DNA of 64,000 nt from Numida meleagris (taxonomy: Eukaryota > Chordata > Aves > Galliformes > Numididae), in the NCBI RefSeq assembly GCF_002078875.1, contig NC_034410.1, forward strand, positions 75,546,661 through 75,610,660, in the 5' to 3' direction. Numbering within the stretch: the first letter of the stretch is position 1; every line of letters starts with the position of its first letter. Below are positions 61,866-64,000 of the stretch, one piece after another. Below the pieces are notes generated by a model. That model ran no database searches. It had not been told where the DNA came from and was given only the letters and a program-made list of their open reading frames with translations. Position numbers and translations under genes: made by a program.

Positions 61866-64000
61866 CTGTGAAATGTACATGAATAAAAGTGTTGTGCGAA
61901 AAAGAGTGCTGTGCAAACTGTTTGGACATTTCTCTCTGAACTGATTCAGAAAAGATATTACCTCAGAGCAATTTTTAATAAGGAAGTTCAAGAATTTTCC
62001 AGGGGATATCGTTGTAGCGGAACTGCAATTATACTTTTGCAACCTAGGAAATCTGAATAGGCTACCCAGTCCTACTGTCTGTGCTTATGAACCAGTGTTG
62101 AAGACACTGGATTTGTCAAGGAGAAATAACATTCTGTTAGATATGATTTCTAGAGTTTTTAGTGGGGCTGGCTTATGAATACCATAAATACTCATAGCTT
62201 CTATTTTAGGAAAACACGCTTCCTACACTTACCTGAACCTATAGTCTGTTGGTGAGTATTTTGCTAAGCTGCTTTGTTGGCTCAACTTTAGGCTACAGGT
62301 TTAGGGAAATTAACAAAAATATAATTGCTTTATCTTCCTTCATAAAGAGCAGAAAGATGCTTGTTTTGGTACTACTTAGCTTTTATGCTCTTAAGAAGTA
62401 CATTAATTCTACGGATACTTACTTTCTAGGAGTTACATTATCCACTGTTAAAATACATTTCCCCTTGCTAAAAACTGTCATAAAAATCTATTTTAAAAAT
62501 ATTGTAAGAAAGCTTTCTTTGTGACACATATGTCATCACCTATAAGAGCAGAACTTAATGATTTAAGAGATTTTTCTTCCCTGTGGGAGATGAGATTACT
62601 TCACAAAGAAAGAAAAATTTAACCAAGTCTAAATTGTTGCTCATAACATGATGTGAACCACTTCAGGTTACTGCTTTTTCATCTAGCCAAATACAAGATT
62701 AATACTATTTTAAGCAAATAGGAAAAAATAATGATATATATAAGGAAGAACTAATTTAAAAGAAGGGTAGAATTATTTTAAGAATTTCAGTTTCACATGG
62801 TAATTCTTGCTTGCAGTGCCATTTCCTCACATATCAAAATATATTGTTTTAATATTTTTTGCCTATATGAACTTAAATCTATTTCCTTTACGCTAAACTC
62901 ATTGAGAGCATGAAATTGTAGCCTAAGTCTTGTGCTTGCAGGAGAGCAATAAATAATGTGTGGAAAACAACCAAGAGCTAAAACTGCAGAAAATCTGACT
63001 ATTTTCAGTCTCTACATTTATACTTCCTGTTTTGTGTACTTTTAATCTGGTAATGCTGATTTTAGTTTTGAACTGGGGGACAATATAATCAGGAAATGTG
63101 TTGCTAAGTCAGGAATCTAAATACAAAGACAAAAATAAGAATTTGGAAAATTGCTTTTTTTTGTAATTGTTGATTTTTAATCTCTGTTAAAGAAGGCTAC
63201 AAGTGTGAAGAGAGAATTGCTGTGCTTCAGCTGCTAAGATGGACATTAACAAATTATGTCAAGAAAAGCTGCACTGATATTCCATGCTCATAGCAGTGAA
63301 ATGGCAATGCTATTTTCACCACAAATGGTGCCTTATAACTGGATAATCTATTCAAGCGCTTCTCAATCTTTTTTCCTCCAACATCTCAGTATATGTAATC
63401 ACAATTTCCACAGCTTTCTATGACCCTACAGTCAACTCCTTGCAACAACTCATCCTCAAATTCAGAAGCGCTCCAGAATATTTTCAGAATGTTTCCCAGA
63501 AACACAAAAGTAACACCCATGACCCCAGAAAAACACTGTTCTCTGCTCTGGTCATAAGACTAAGTGACTCATAAATTGAGATTTTCTGATCTATACAAAA
63601 AAAACTGGAAGACTAGATGATTTAGAGGAAACGCTGAAATATTTCAAGACTTTATCTCTTAAAAAAGCAGAGGGAGAAGTGTGAAGATCAAACAGATGGA
63701 GATTGTCAAAAGCCTTTATTAATGTTTGGTTTTATGTACCACAGTATACGAGGCACTGATACACTCAATCTTTTTACTGCTCCAGATATATATTAAACAG
63801 AATTTGTATTGCCTGGAATGGTTGATAAACATAAAACACCTTTTGTAATTGCAAGAAAAAAAAGTAATAAGAGTTATTATACATGAAGAAGATTTACAGT
63901 GTTGCCATAGGGCATATTAAAAACAAACGGGAAAACAAGTGAACGTTAAAGGCCAGAAGATGACGACTTTATTGTTCTTCAAGGTCTGCCCTCACCATAT
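61866..64000. other. AT-rich unique DNA to the window edge
   Basis: No gene, RNA or transposon was recognised. The 91-codon frame at 62249-62524 (plus) is hydrophobic and lysine-rich but shows no family motif. Confidence 0.55.

Noticed and set aside
62249..62524. 91-codon hydrophobic plus-strand frame
   Set aside because: AT-rich codons (Ile/Lys/Leu/Phe) give such frames by chance; no signal or family motif.

Overview
This is a stretch of vertebrate nuclear DNA, almost certainly from a bird and most likely a galliform (chicken-like). The evidence is at least fourteen recognisable fragments of the CR1 family of non-LTR retrotransposons. The sense copies end in the CR1 3' signature, short runs of ATTCTATG-type repeats, and the antisense copies begin with its complement (TCATAGAATCATAGAAT). 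The background is AT-rich. I found no CpG island, no multi-exon protein-coding gene that I could name, and no bacterial-type genes, tRNA, rRNA or CRISPR. Most open reading frames are either pieces of CR1 ORF2 (sense or antisense) or chance frames. The window reads as an intergenic or long-intron region.

Layout: 1-7.2 kb is AT-rich unique DNA with three CR1 fragments (3.26 + strand, 4.95 - strand, 7.17 - strand). 7.5-24.2 kb is mostly unique DNA. It holds one older CR1 (14.5 kb), a possible mariner terminal fragment (13.8 kb), a GC-richer repeat-like block (11.05-11.45 kb) and a well-formed RFX-type X-box (21.76 kb). 24.2-37.1 kb is a CR1-dense zone: nine fragments on both strands, a decayed hAT/Charlie-type transposase end (30.7-31.3 kb) abutting a CR1 stub, and a long ATCC microsatellite (33.9-34.0 kb). 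37-44 kb is nearly repeat-free. At 44.06-44.86 kb lies a CR1 copy that has lost the whole reverse-transcriptase core. 44.9-56.2 kb is AT-rich unique DNA with simple repeats and one very old CR1/L3-like fragment. 56.18-57.21 kb holds the longest and best-preserved CR1, with a 314-codon open frame containing the RT FADD box. The rest is AT-rich DNA with one degraded CR1 end near 61.7 kb.

No element here looks capable of moving. All CR1 copies are 5'-truncated, and all four long copies have visible breaks: frameshift, microhomology deletion, catalytic-site change or loss of the RT core. The hAT copy keeps only its C-terminal end. I did not find a convincing undescribed biological system. The most useful leads are the deletion scars between CR1 copies, the CR1/hAT junction, the X-box, and a few splice-like or repeat-like segments worth testing by alignment. 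CR1 and hAT calls come from recognising family sequence by eye; subfamily names and divergence would need a library search.
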